Assembly: GCA_018883705.1 (NCBI GenBank) | Contig: JAHLFQ010000092.1 | Span: 1 to 9,145, forward strand | DNA: 9,145 bases | Reading direction: 5' to 3' | Source of the DNA: Candidatus Cellulosilyticum pullistercoris | GTDB taxonomy: Bacteria; Bacillota; Clostridia; Lachnospirales; Cellulosilyticaceae | Shown here: positions 1 through 6,787 of the stretch, piece after piece | Numbering within the stretch: the first letter of the stretch is position 1 | Layout of the letters: every line of letters starts with the position of its first letter | Made by a program: the position numbers and the translations under genes | The notes under the pieces: generated by a model | Databases searched by the model: none | What the model was told of the DNA's origin: nothing | What the model saw: only the letters and a program-made list of their open reading frames with translations

Positions 1-63
1 CTAAACCTCCTTTTGTTATTAATGTGGTTGGCGAACCTTTATCATTTTAACATTGGAGGTTTA
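1..63 (-). promoter_or_regulatory. Putative SD-sequestering leader of a minus-strand gene just off the left edge
   Basis: Positions 2-10 and 55-63 form a perfect 9-bp inverted repeat (TAAACCTCC / GGAGGTTTA) separated by 44 nt. Read on the minus strand, the downstream arm is itself a Shine-Dalgarno sequence at the window edge and the upstream arm is its exact complement. Shorter complementary pairs lie inside: AATGT/ACATT (21-25 with 50-54) and GGTT/AACC (26-29 with 34-37). The minus-strand reading is preferred because the SD-to-edge spacing matches that of tyrA and aroA. The other reading is a plus-strand hairpin followed by TTTTT, lying in a 3' UTR. I do not recognise a known riboswitch class. 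No convincing promoter was found for it. Confidence 0.4.
6..13 (-). promoter_or_regulatory. Ribosome binding site for an off-window minus-strand gene
   Basis: The minus strand reads AAAGGAGG followed by TTTAG to the window edge. In this window tyrA has AGGAGG-TTTTA-ATG and aroA has AAAGGAGG-TTTTT-ATG, so a start codon immediately beyond position 1 would have the same 5-nt spacing. The start codon itself is not visible, so this is inference. Confidence 0.45.
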
Positions 64-89
64 TTTTTATACTATAAGTATTTAATTCT

Positions 90-113
90 CACCAGCAGAG
101 CTGGTGGTTTTTT
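90..113 (+). terminator. Rho-independent terminator pointing right
   Basis: CACCAGC (90-96) pairs with GCTGGTG (100-106) around a 3-nt AGA loop, and a T6 run follows at 108-113. The T-run is only on the plus-strand 3' side. It would end plus-strand transcription entering from the left. It faces the pheT terminator 18 nt further on, an arrangement typical of convergent genes, yet no plus-strand coding region is visible to its left in the window. Confidence 0.7.
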
Positions 114-130
114 AAGCTAAAGCATACAAC

Positions 131-164
131 AAAAAGAACAGGTAACGATAAGCGATACCTGTTC
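131..164 (-). terminator. Terminator of the pheST operon
   Basis: On the minus strand GAACAGGTA (164-156) pairs with TACCTGTTC (144-136) around an 11-nt loop and is followed by T5 (135-131). This is a 9-bp stem plus U-tract about 40 nt past the pheT stop codon, a standard intrinsic terminator. Confidence 0.85.
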
Positions 165-173
165 CTTGCATTT

Positions 174-200
174 ACTTTAATTGACTTATTAAATTAAAGT
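174..200 (-). repeat. AT-rich hairpin just after pheT
   Basis: ACTTTAATT (174-182) and AATTAAAGT (192-200) form a perfect 9-bp inverted repeat with a 9-nt loop, starting 7 nt past the pheT stop and upstream of the main terminator. It has only two G-C pairs and no U-tract, so it is a weak secondary structure at most, perhaps protecting the mRNA 3' end. Confidence 0.4.
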
Positions 201-206
201 CATTTC

Positions 207-2636
207 TTAATCTCTTAATTTAGCTCCACAATTCATTTCAAGCCCATTTAAGATTTTCTTCATTGCTTTTTGAATTTCTTCATCTACAAGCGTACGATCT
301 TCAGCTCTAAATACAAGTTTGTAAGCAACTGACTTCATACCTGCTTCAATTTGTTCTCCTTGATAAACATCGAATAGTTCAACGCTCTCAAGTAATTTAC
401 CTCCGCGTTGTTTAATCACTTTTTCTAAATCACCAACTAAAGTTTCAGAGGAAACTAACATAGCAATATCTCTTGTTGTTGCTGGGTATTTTGGAAGTGC
501 TTTAAAGCTTAGATTTTTATTAATATGGTTAAGAATAGTTTCTAAATCTAACTCTGCTACGTAAACACGTGTATCAAGATCATAGTTTTTAGCTACTTGT
601 GGGTGAATCTCTCCAAAGAAACCAGCATTTTTACCATTAATGATAAGATTTGCTGTGCGTCCTGGATGCATATACTCAAGCTCGCTATTTCTGCTGAACT
701 CAAATTTCTCAACATGGAGTGCTTCCATTAAACCTTCAACAAAGCCTTTCATACTAAAGAAGTCTACATTTTTACCATATTGCCCTACTGTAATTTTCTT
801 AACTTCTTGTGGCAATTCATTTTCGCCTAGATATTTAGGATCTGTTGATGCTTCTCCTACAACTTCTGGTTTAATATAAACTTTACCAATCTCATAAAGA
901 GCTGCTTCTGGATTTCTACGATTATAGTTTGTAGAAAGTGAAGTTAAAAGTCCATTTAAAGTTGTTGTACGCATGATACTGAAATCTTCACCTAGTGGAT
1001 TTGTAATGCGCATTGCATTTCGAAGTGGGCTCTCTGCTTTAATACAAAGTTTATCGAACACTTTTGGACTTTCGAAACTATAAGTCATCGCACCATAGAT
1101 ACCATACATACTCATCACTTTATAAATCTCATCACAAGTTGTTTGTTCAAAAGTTTTATAACCTCTTGTTGGCTCTGCTCTTTCTAAAGTCGGTTCAATT
1201 TTATCATATCCATATAAACGTGCTACTTCTTCAGCAAGGTCAGCCATCATAGTCACATCACTTCTGAAAGTAGGAATCGTAACTGTTTTGTTACCTGTAT
1301 TTGGAATGAATTCTACTCTTTCAAAGAGACGAAGCATTTCATCTTCAGAAAGGTTAATGCCTAAGAATTGATTAATCCATTCTACATCATAAGGAATGGT
1401 AATCATTTCTCTTTTTCTTGGATAAACATCAATTTTACCACTTACAACTTCACCAGCACCTGTCATATTAATGAGCTGAGCAGCTCTTTCAAGAGCTAAT
1501 GTAATATTATTTGGATCAAGGCCTTTTGTGTATTTAGTAGAAGAGTCACTTCTTAAATTAAGCTTTTTAGAAGTTTGACGAATGTTATATCCATTAAAGT
1601 TTGCACATTCAAATAAAATCGTTGTTGTTTCTTCTGTTACTTTAGAGTTATCACCGCCCATAACTCCACCAAGTGCTACAGCTTTTTCAGCATCTGCAAT
1701 GACAAGCATTGATTCATCTAAAGTCACTTCATCACCAAATAAAGTAACGAACTTTTCTTCTGGTTTTGCATTTCTTACATGAATTTCATGGCCAGCTAAT
1801 TTATCATAGTCAAAAGCATGCATAGGTTGACCAAATTCAAGAAGCATGTAGTTCGTAATATCTACAATGTTATTAATTGGACGAAGCCCTGCTGATGTAA
1901 GACGTTCTTTAAGCCATTTTGGAGATGGACCTACCTTTACATTTTTAATAATTCTAGCTGCATAGCGTGGGCATAGATCTGCATTATGAATTGTCACAGA
2001 TGCCATTTCTTCTGCATTGCCACCCACTTCTTCTACAGTGATTTCTGGGAATTTAAAAGATTTATTAAAAGTAGCTGCTGCCTCTCTTGCAATTCCTAAA
2101 ATACTAAAGCAATCTGCACGGTTAGAAGTAATTTCATATTCAACCACTTCTTCACCTAATCCAAAGTATGGTTTGACATCACTTCCAAGCGCTGGTATAT
2201 CTTTAAGAAATACATAAACCCCATCATGTGGTGCATCTTCAATATCTTCTTCTGCAAAACCTAATTCCTCTACTGAACAGAACATCCCTTGAGATACTAC
2301 CCCGCGAAGTTTACCTGTTTTAATCTTAAGATCTCCAGCAAGTGTTGCACCATCTAAAGCAACTGGCACCACATCTCCAAGTTGTACATTAGCAGCTGCT
2401 GTTACGATTTGTAATTTTTCTTCAGCTCCAATATCCACTTGCATCACGCGAAGACGATCTGCATCTGGATGTCCTTCTACATTTACAATTTTACCTGCAA
2501 CTACTTTTGTAATATTTTTTCCACTTTCTTCTACCGCTTCTACTTTAGACCCAGACATAGTCATTGCGTCTACGAAGGTCTTAGTATCCACGTCTATATC
2601 AACATATTGTTTAAGCCATGACATAGGTACATTCAT
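207..2636 (-). CDS. pheT: Phenylalanine--tRNA ligase beta subunit
   Basis: This is the large, non-catalytic subunit of the cytoplasmic alpha2-beta2 phenylalanyl-tRNA synthetase, which attaches Phe to tRNA-Phe; beta binds tRNA and edits mischarged Tyr-tRNA. At 809 residues it has the full bacterial length. Visible segments are an N-terminal EMAP/OB-like tRNA-binding domain (about 40-150, with HPDADRL at 56-62), the conserved EITSNRADC stretch (168-176), a B3/B4 editing region (about 210-385, including GLRPINNIVDITNY and FGQPMHAFD), a B5 domain (about 405-480), a catalytic-like fold, and a C-terminal ferredoxin-fold anticodon-binding domain (about 715-808). AGGAGG (2645-2650) lies 8 nt before the ATG and fixes the start. 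It lies 19 nt after pheS, is co-transcribed with it under the T-box, and ends in the terminator at 131-164. No damage is seen. Confidence 0.98.
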   Translation of the reverse strand: MNVPMSWLKQYVDIDVDTKTFVDAMTMSGSKVEAVEESGKNITKVVAGKIVNVEGHPDADRLRVMQVDIGAEEKLQIVTAAANVQLGDVVPVALDGATLAGDLKIKTGKLRGVVSQGMFCSVEELGFAEEDIEDAPHDGVYVFLKDIPALGSDVKPYFGLGEEVVEYEITSNRADCFSILGIAREAAATFNKSFKFPEITVEEVGGNAEEMASVTIHNADLCPRYAARIIKNVKVGPSPKWLKERLTSAGLRPINNIVDITNYMLLEFGQPMHAFDYDKLAGHEIHVRNAKPEEKFVTLFGDEVTLDESMLVIADAEKAVALGGVMGGDNSKVTEETTTILFECANFNGYNIRQTSKKLNLRSDSSTKYTKGLDPNNITLALERAAQLINMTGAGEVVSGKIDVYPRKREMITIPYDVEWINQFLGINLSEDEMLRLFERVEFIPNTGNKTVTIPTFRSDVTMMADLAEEVARLYGYDKIEPTLERAEPTRGYKTFEQTTCDEIYKVMSMYGIYGAMTYSFESPKVFDKLCIKAESPLRNAMRITNPLGEDFSIMRTTTLNGLLTSLSTNYNRRNPEAALYEIGKVYIKPEVVGEASTDPKYLGENELPQEVKKITVGQYGKNVDFFSMKGFVEGLMEALHVEKFEFSRNSELEYMHPGRTANLIINGKNAGFFGEIHPQVAKNYDLDTRVYVAELDLETILNHINKNLSFKALPKYPATTRDIAMLVSSETLVGDLEKVIKQRGGKLLESVELFDVYQGEQIEAGMKSVAYKLVFRAEDRTLVDEEIQKAMKKILNGLEMNCGAKLRD

Positions 2637-2655
2637 CTTTGTATCCTCCTACTTC

Positions 2656-3675
2656 CTAAAATTGTGATAAGAAACGTACATCGTTCTCATAGAATAGTCT
2701 TAAGTCATTGATATCATATTTAAGCATCGTAATACGCTCAAGTCCTACACCAAATGCAAAACCTTGATAAACAGTTGGATCAATACCAGCCATTTCAAGT
2801 ACTTTAGGATGTACCATACCACAACCTAGAATTTCAATCCAACCTTCTCCCTTACATACATTACAACCTTTACCACCACAGTAAACACAAGTTACATCCA
2901 CTTCTGCACTTGGCTCTGTAAATGGGAAGTAATGAGGTCTAAACTTAACTTGTACCTTATCCCCAAAGAGTGCTTTCGCAAATTCAGCAAGTACACCTTT
3001 TAGGTCACCAAAAGTAATATTTTTATCAATAACAAGCCCTTCAATTTGATTAAAGACTGGTGAGTGTGTTGCATCCACTTCATCAGAACGATAAACACGT
3101 CCTGGTGCAATCATACGAATAGGTAAGTCTTCGCTTTCCATTGTGTGAACTTGAACAGGTGAAGTAGCTGTTCTAAGCACTAAATGTGGATTAAAATAGA
3201 ATGTATCTTGCTCATCACGTGCTGGATGCTCTTCTCCTAAGTTAAGCGCATCAAAGTTATAGTAACTTGTTTCTACTTCACGCCCCTCTACAATTTCATA
3301 ACCCATACCTAAGAAAATATTTTTAACTTCTTCAAGTGTTTTTTGAATAGGATGCATATGGCCCATAGGTAGTTTTTTACCTGGCATAGTTACATCCACA
3401 ATCTCTTCTTGAAGTTTTTTATTTTGCTCCGCTGCTTCTAAAGCGGTTTTCTTACCTACTAAGCTTTGCTCAATTTCAGCACGCACTTCATTGGCAAGTT
3501 GACCAATAATTGGTCTTTCTTCACTGCTTAAATCCTTCATATTTCTAAGAACTGCTGTTAGTTCTCCTTTTTTACCTAAATATTGAACACGAAGTTCTTC
3601 TAATGTAGCAAGTGAATCGGCTGTTTCAATGCTTGCTATAGCGCTATGCTTAATCACCTCTAATTTATCTTTCAT
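2656..3675 (-). CDS. pheS: Phenylalanine--tRNA ligase alpha subunit
   Basis: This is the catalytic subunit of the class II phenylalanyl-tRNA synthetase: it activates Phe with ATP and transfers it to tRNA-Phe. Its 339 residues match the family. The N-terminal third (about 1-90) is the helical, coiled-coil tRNA-binding arm. The class II core follows, with the motif 1 region near 108-135, motif 2 with GRVYRSDEVDATHSPVF (192-208), FPFTEPSAEVDV (250-261) and motif 3 GFAFGVGLERITML (305-318). Ala307 lies where E. coli Ala294 shapes the amino acid pocket. A four-cysteine cluster CVYC-GGKG-CNVC (263-274) looks like a small metal-binding knuckle; I recall a similar insert in other Firmicute PheS proteins and not in E. 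coli. AAGGAG (3685-3690) lies 9 nt before the ATG. It is the first gene of the pheST operon, controlled by the T-box upstream. Confidence 0.98.
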   Translation of the reverse strand: MKDKLEVIKHSAIASIETADSLATLEELRVQYLGKKGELTAVLRNMKDLSSEERPIIGQLANEVRAEIEQSLVGKKTALEAAEQNKKLQEEIVDVTMPGKKLPMGHMHPIQKTLEEVKNIFLGMGYEIVEGREVETSYYNFDALNLGEEHPARDEQDTFYFNPHLVLRTATSPVQVHTMESEDLPIRMIAPGRVYRSDEVDATHSPVFNQIEGLVIDKNITFGDLKGVLAEFAKALFGDKVQVKFRPHYFPFTEPSAEVDVTCVYCGGKGCNVCKGEGWIEILGCGMVHPKVLEMAGIDPTVYQGFAFGVGLERITMLKYDINDLRLFYENDVRFLSQF

Positions 3676-3724
3676 CTCACTAAACTCCTTTCCTAGCGTT
3701 TAAATTGGATAGTTTTTAAGAAAT

Positions 3725-3759
3725 AAAAAAGCTCCGTCCCTAAATAAAAGGGACGAAGC
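3725..3759 (-). terminator. T-box regulated terminator
   Basis: On the minus strand GCTTCGTCCC (3759-3750) pairs with GGGACGGAGC (3740-3731), 10 bp with one G-U pair, and is followed by T6 (3730-3725). It begins 7 nt after the antiterminator motif and is the competing off-state that stops transcription before pheS when tRNA-Phe is charged. Confidence 0.93.
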
Positions 3760-3766
3760 CAACTCT

Positions 3767-3781
3767 CCGCGTTACCACCCT
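3767..3781 (-). promoter_or_regulatory. T-box antiterminator motif
   Basis: The minus strand reads AGGGTGGTAACGCGG, close to the family consensus AGGGTGGNACCGCG. The TGGT within it forms the bulge that pairs with the NCCA end of uncharged tRNA; the last T would pair with discriminator A, as expected for tRNA-Phe. Confidence 0.92.
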
Positions 3782-4011
3782 GATTCTTATATTCTAATCA
3801 AATATAAGCACTCATCTAGCTCTAACGTAGCTACCGTTACCTTCTAATCAAATCTTACATTCTCCAAAGTTATCTTTTCAAAGGTAAAGCTCCAATGTGA
3901 AATTCAAAAATAACCAGTGCCTAAAGGTACTTCCAGCCGATGATACCTTCTCTCTTATGGAATACTTATTTTCTACTATGCATTTTCATAGCTTTTATGT
4001 TATATAGTCTT

Positions 4012-4039
4012 ATTTTATCAAGCCAAACAATTTTGTCAA
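4012..4039 (-). promoter_or_regulatory. pheST promoter (sigma-A type)
   Basis: The minus strand has TTGACA (4039-4034), a 16-nt spacer and TAAAAT (4017-4012). TGA directly precedes the -10, giving an extended TGn element. A start near 4005 places the whole T-box leader in the transcript. Confidence 0.75.
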
Positions 4040-4073
4040 GCTAAAAGCCTAAAAAGCAAATTCGCCTCCTAAT

Positions 4074-4100
4074 AGATAGGTATATACTATTTTTCTATCT
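4074..4100. repeat. Short inverted repeat between the divergent promoters
   Basis: AGATAG (4074-4079) and CTATCT (4095-4100) are inverted copies flanking the palindrome GTATATAC (4080-4087). It lies between the pheST and phosphofructokinase promoters, upstream of both. It could be an operator, but such AT-rich short repeats occur by chance and no regulator is recognised. Confidence 0.2.
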
Positions 4101-4136
4101 TCAAATTTATGATTATTCGATTAAATTCGCTATTAT

Positions 4137-4165
4137 TTGACCATAATACTATCTTTTGCTATGAT
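4137..4165 (+). promoter_or_regulatory. Promoter of the phosphofructokinase gene
   Basis: TTGACC (4137-4142), a 17-nt spacer and TATGAT (4160-4165) form a near-consensus sigma-A promoter. It lies about 40 nt upstream of the start codon, giving a short 5' UTR of about 35 nt with no visible leader structure. Confidence 0.8.
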
Positions 4166-4205
4166 AAGTGGTGATAATTAAAAGTGCTCGAAAGGGGATA
4201 CTCTC

Positions 4206-5441
4206 ATGAAACACAAAGGAAACTGTATTATTGGACAGTCTGGTGGTCCTACAGTTGCAATTAACGCTTCACTTAGTGGTGTATTACAAGGTATTTTAGA
4301 AAATGACCTTTATAACAAGGTTTATGGTATGGTAAATGGAATCGAAGGGCTCTTACAAGGTAAGGTGCTTGACCTTTCTGATTTATTTCAAACACAAGAT
4401 GCTCTTGATCAGCTTACACATACACCAGCCATGTATTTAGGTTCTTGCCGTTTTAAACTTCCTAATTGTGAAGAATCAGGAACTATTTACGAAGATCTCT
4501 TCAACTTTTTTGAAGCTCATGACATTCGTACTTTCTTTTATATTGGTGGAAATGATTCTATGGATACAGTCCTTAAGCTTTCTAATTATGCTAAAGCTAA
4601 TGGAAAAGCAGTCAATGTGATTGGTATTCCAAAAACCATTGATAATGACTTGCCACTTACCGATCATACACCTGGTTTTGGAAGTGCTGCTAAATATGTG
4701 GCTACTTCTCTTTTAGAAATTGCTCATGATACTTATATTTACGATATTCCATCTGTAACTATTGTAGAGATCATGGGGCGTAATGCAGGCTGGCTAACTG
4801 CTGCCTCTATTTTAGCCCGTACAAGCTATTCTCCTGCACCTGATCTCATTTATTTACCTGAAGTAAGCTTTAGTGTTGAGCGTTTTATTGAAGATGTTAA
4901 AGCCATTAAAGCTCAGCGTAAGAATGTCATTATTGCTGTTTCAGAAGGTATTAAAGATGAAGAGGGACGCTATATTTCTGCATCCAGTGGTGCGGTAGAT
5001 GCCTTTGGACACAAACAACTTTGTGGGGCAGGGAAAACTTTAGAAAATGTCCTTAAAGCTGAACTTGGCTGTAAAGTCCGCTCTATTGAACTCAATGTTC
5101 TTCAACGTTCAGCAAGCCATATCGCTTCAAAAACTGATTTAGATGAAGCCGTTCGTATTGGTAAAGCTGCTGCTACTTTAGGTGCACAAGGTGAAACAGC
5201 TAAAATGCTTTGCTATAAACGCATCTCAAATGCACCTTATCAAATTGAAACCTTTGCCTATGATATTGCTGCTATTGCAAATCAAGAAAAGACGATACCA
5301 CTTAGCTGGATTAATGAGCGCGGTAATGACCTTACAGATGAAGCCATTGATTACCTTCGTCCATTGATTCAAGGAGAAGTACTGCTTTCTTATGCAAACG
5401 GTATCCCAAGTTATTGTGATATTTCACATTTACATGGTTAA
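4206..5441 (+). CDS. Phosphofructokinase, probably pyrophosphate-dependent
   Basis: A cytoplasmic glycolytic enzyme that phosphorylates fructose 6-phosphate to fructose 1,6-bisphosphate. Its 411 residues exceed the roughly 320 of classical ATP enzymes. Visible motifs are the nucleotide/PPi loop GQSGGPT (10-16), GGNDSMDT (114-121), PKTIDND (142-148) and the substrate motif EIMGRNAGW (188-196). Family knowledge: ATP enzymes have Gly at the position of Asp117 (GGDG) and Gly before TIDND, whereas PPi enzymes carry Asp and Lys there, as here. These residues favour PPi as donor and hence a reversible reaction. Asn116 replaces the usual Asp of GGDD. AAAGGGG (4191-4197) lies 8 nt before the ATG. The gene is monocistronic, with its own promoter and a strong hairpin after it, divergent from pheST. 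Donor specificity is inferred from residues only. Confidence 0.92.
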   Translation: MKHKGNCIIGQSGGPTVAINASLSGVLQGILENDLYNKVYGMVNGIEGLLQGKVLDLSDLFQTQDALDQLTHTPAMYLGSCRFKLPNCEESGTIYEDLFNFFEAHDIRTFFYIGGNDSMDTVLKLSNYAKANGKAVNVIGIPKTIDNDLPLTDHTPGFGSAAKYVATSLLEIAHDTYIYDIPSVTIVEIMGRNAGWLTAASILARTSYSPAPDLIYLPEVSFSVERFIEDVKAIKAQRKNVIIAVSEGIKDEEGRYISASSGAVDAFGHKQLCGAGKTLENVLKAELGCKVRSIELNVLQRSASHIASKTDLDEAVRIGKAAATLGAQGETAKMLCYKRISNAPYQIETFAYDIAAIANQEKTIPLSWINERGNDLTDEAIDYLRPLIQGEVLLSYANGIPSYCDISHLHG

Positions 5442-5451
5442 ATAAGTACCC

Positions 5452-5511
5452 TTACAATGAAAAAGACAAGAAAAATGGCCGATTCCATCTTTCTTGTCTT
5501 TTTCATTGTAA
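5452..5511 (+). terminator. Long hairpin terminator after the phosphofructokinase gene
   Basis: Positions 5452-5473 and 5490-5511 are a perfect 22-bp inverted repeat. After one mismatch, an inner ATGG/CCAT (5475-5478 with 5485-5488) extends it around a 6-nt loop. The stem contains AAAAAGACAAG on the left and CTTGTCTTTTT on the right, so the T5 after CTTGTC can serve as a U-tract in both directions. It starts 10 nt past the stop codon, consistent with an intrinsic terminator, though the stem is much longer than usual. Confidence 0.8.
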
Positions 5512-5566
5512 ACAAACTATTTTTTGTAACTCTTATGTCTAAGGCATAATTTTTCTTAAGATACAG

Positions 5567-5595
5567 TATACAACTACACAAAAAAACTATATAAT
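5567..5595 (+). promoter_or_regulatory. Probable promoter of tyrA-aroA
   Basis: TATACA (5567-5572), a 17-nt spacer and a perfect TATAAT (5590-5595) lie about 60 nt upstream of tyrA. The -35 matches consensus at 4 of 6 positions. The surrounding 5512-5654 sequence is very AT-rich and holds no gene or recognised leader RNA. Confidence 0.55.
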
Positions 5596-5654
5596 GTTTT
5601 AAATAAACTTTAAAATATAAATTTGTCATAATTTTTCCAAACCAGGAGGTTTTA

Positions 5655-6758
5655 ATGAATATAGGTATTATTGGACTTGGCCTTATTGGGGGCTCTATCG
5701 CAAAGGCAATTAAACAAGTTCATGCACAAAATAGTTATATCATTGGTTATGATACCAATAAATCTGATTTACAATCAGCTTATGATGATGGTGTTATTGA
5801 CACTATTGCCCCTCATTTACAAACTGGCTTTTCAAATTGTAGTGTTGTATTTATTTGTATTCCTGTTCATAATATAGCCAATTTAGTATGTGAACTTTTG
5901 CCATACTTACCAAATGACTGTATTATTACAGATGTTGGCAGTACAAAATATGAACTTGTAAAAGAGATTAATCAGTATACAAGTACTTCAAAAAAACGTG
6001 TTTATTATGTAGGTGGACATCCTATGACTGGTTCTGAACGCTTTGGATATGCTGCTTCTTCTAGTCATCTTTTTGAAAATGCTTACTATATGCTTACACC
6101 ACAAGGGGATACACCTGAATTTATCTTATTTATTCTCCAAAAGTTAATTGAACGTATGGGTGCCATTCCACTGATTCTCTCTTCTTCTTACCATGACTTT
6201 GTTACGGCAAATATCAGTCACTTACCACATATCATTGCTAGCAGCCTAGTGCATCTGGTAAGAAATAATGATGGGGAAAATGCTTACCTACATGCTTTAG
6301 CTGCAGGTGGCTTTAAAGACTTAACACGCATTGCTTCTTCTAATCCAGATATTTGGACAAGTATTTGTTTAAGTAATAAAAAACAAATTCAAAAAGTCTT
6401 TCAAAGCTATCAAGCTATTTTAGAACATTTTTTAGAAATCTTAGAACGAGATTCTGAAGATGAACTCTATAGTTTCTTTGATACGGCACGTATTTATCGC
6501 AATACATTCCCTGAAGGCGCGTCAAGTAGTGAACTTACTAAACGTTTTTCACTTCATGTCGATGCTAAAGACGAACCTGGTATCATTGCTAAAATCACAA
6601 CACTTCTAAGTGATCATCATATTAACATTAAAAACTTAAGTGTCATGAGTGATCGAGAATTTGATGTAGGTGTTATTAAAATCTTATTTTCTAACAAAGC
6701 AGATTTAATTATGGCTACTGAAATTCTATCTAGACACCGCTACACGCTATATTATTAA
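5655..6758 (+). CDS. tyrA: Prephenate dehydrogenase with C-terminal ACT domain
   Basis: It oxidatively decarboxylates prephenate to 4-hydroxyphenylpyruvate with NAD(P)+, the committed step to tyrosine, in the cytoplasm. The N-terminal Rossmann domain starts with GLGLIGGS (7-14). The substrate domain shows DVGSTK (93-98), GGHPMTGSE (120-128, with the catalytic-type His122), ISHLPH (187-192) and GGFKDLTRIASSNPDIW (218-234, with Arg225 at the prephenate-binding position). An ACT domain fills about 297-367 (HVDAKDEPGIIAKITTLLS), suggesting amino acid feedback, most likely by tyrosine. AGGAGG (5644-5649) sits 5 nt before the ATG. It lies 29 nt upstream of aroA on the same strand, so the two are probably co-transcribed. 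No chorismate mutase domain is fused. Length 367 is normal for the ACT form. Arogenate dehydrogenase activity cannot be excluded. Confidence 0.95.
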   Translation: MNIGIIGLGLIGGSIAKAIKQVHAQNSYIIGYDTNKSDLQSAYDDGVIDTIAPHLQTGFSNCSVVFICIPVHNIANLVCELLPYLPNDCIITDVGSTKYELVKEINQYTSTSKKRVYYVGGHPMTGSERFGYAASSSHLFENAYYMLTPQGDTPEFILFILQKLIERMGAIPLILSSSYHDFVTANISHLPHIIASSLVHLVRNNDGENAYLHALAAGGFKDLTRIASSNPDIWTSICLSNKKQIQKVFQSYQAILEHFLEILERDSEDELYSFFDTARIYRNTFPEGASSSELTKRFSLHVDAKDEPGIIAKITTLLSDHHINIKNLSVMSDREFDVGVIKILFSNKADLIMATEILSRHRYTLYY

Positions 6759-6787
6759 ATATTACTTTATTATTAAAGGAGGTTTTT

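Larger units (their letters stand above)
3725..4005 (-). ncRNA. T-box leader of pheST, tRNA-Phe sensing
   Basis: This 5' leader, about 280 nt, lies between the promoter and pheS. On the minus strand, in order: a Stem I region with AGAGAG (near 3950-3955) and a distal hairpin AAGGTA/TACCTT (3944-3949 with 3924-3929) whose loop carries GGCTGGAAG (3938-3930); a specifier at GAATTTCACA, read TTC (3901-3899) or TTT (3902-3900), both Phe codons; a small hairpin TAACG/CGTTA (3823-3827 with 3835-3839) in the Stem II region; a Stem III hairpin CTTATATT/AATATAAG (3786-3793 with 3801-3808); then the T-box motif and terminator. In this family uncharged tRNA pairs with the specifier and with the antiterminator bulge and allows readthrough. 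Both the downstream gene and the specifier point to tRNA-Phe. The outer boundaries are approximate. Confidence 0.93.

Noticed and set aside
24..40. GGTTCG on the minus strand resembling a tRNA T-arm
   Set aside because: The stem is only 4 bp with a 4-nt loop, and no acceptor, D-arm or anticodon arm can be built around it.
640..2621. Several plus-strand open frames of 60-79 codons opposite pheT
   Set aside because: They lie wholly antisense to a fully conserved pheT, have no good SD sequence and resemble no protein family; they are shadow frames.
4476..4667. Minus-strand open frame inside the phosphofructokinase gene
   Set aside because: It is antisense to conserved catalytic motifs and has no family resemblance.
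5533..5555. TTATG/CATAA followed by TTTTT as a second terminator after the phosphofructokinase gene
   Set aside because: The stem is only 5 bp and AT-rich, too weak to call next to the much stronger hairpin at 5452-5511.
5438..5629. Minus-strand 63-codon open frame spanning the long hairpin
   Set aside because: Its C-terminal part is just the translated hairpin arms, it covers the tyrA promoter, and it lacks support as a gene.
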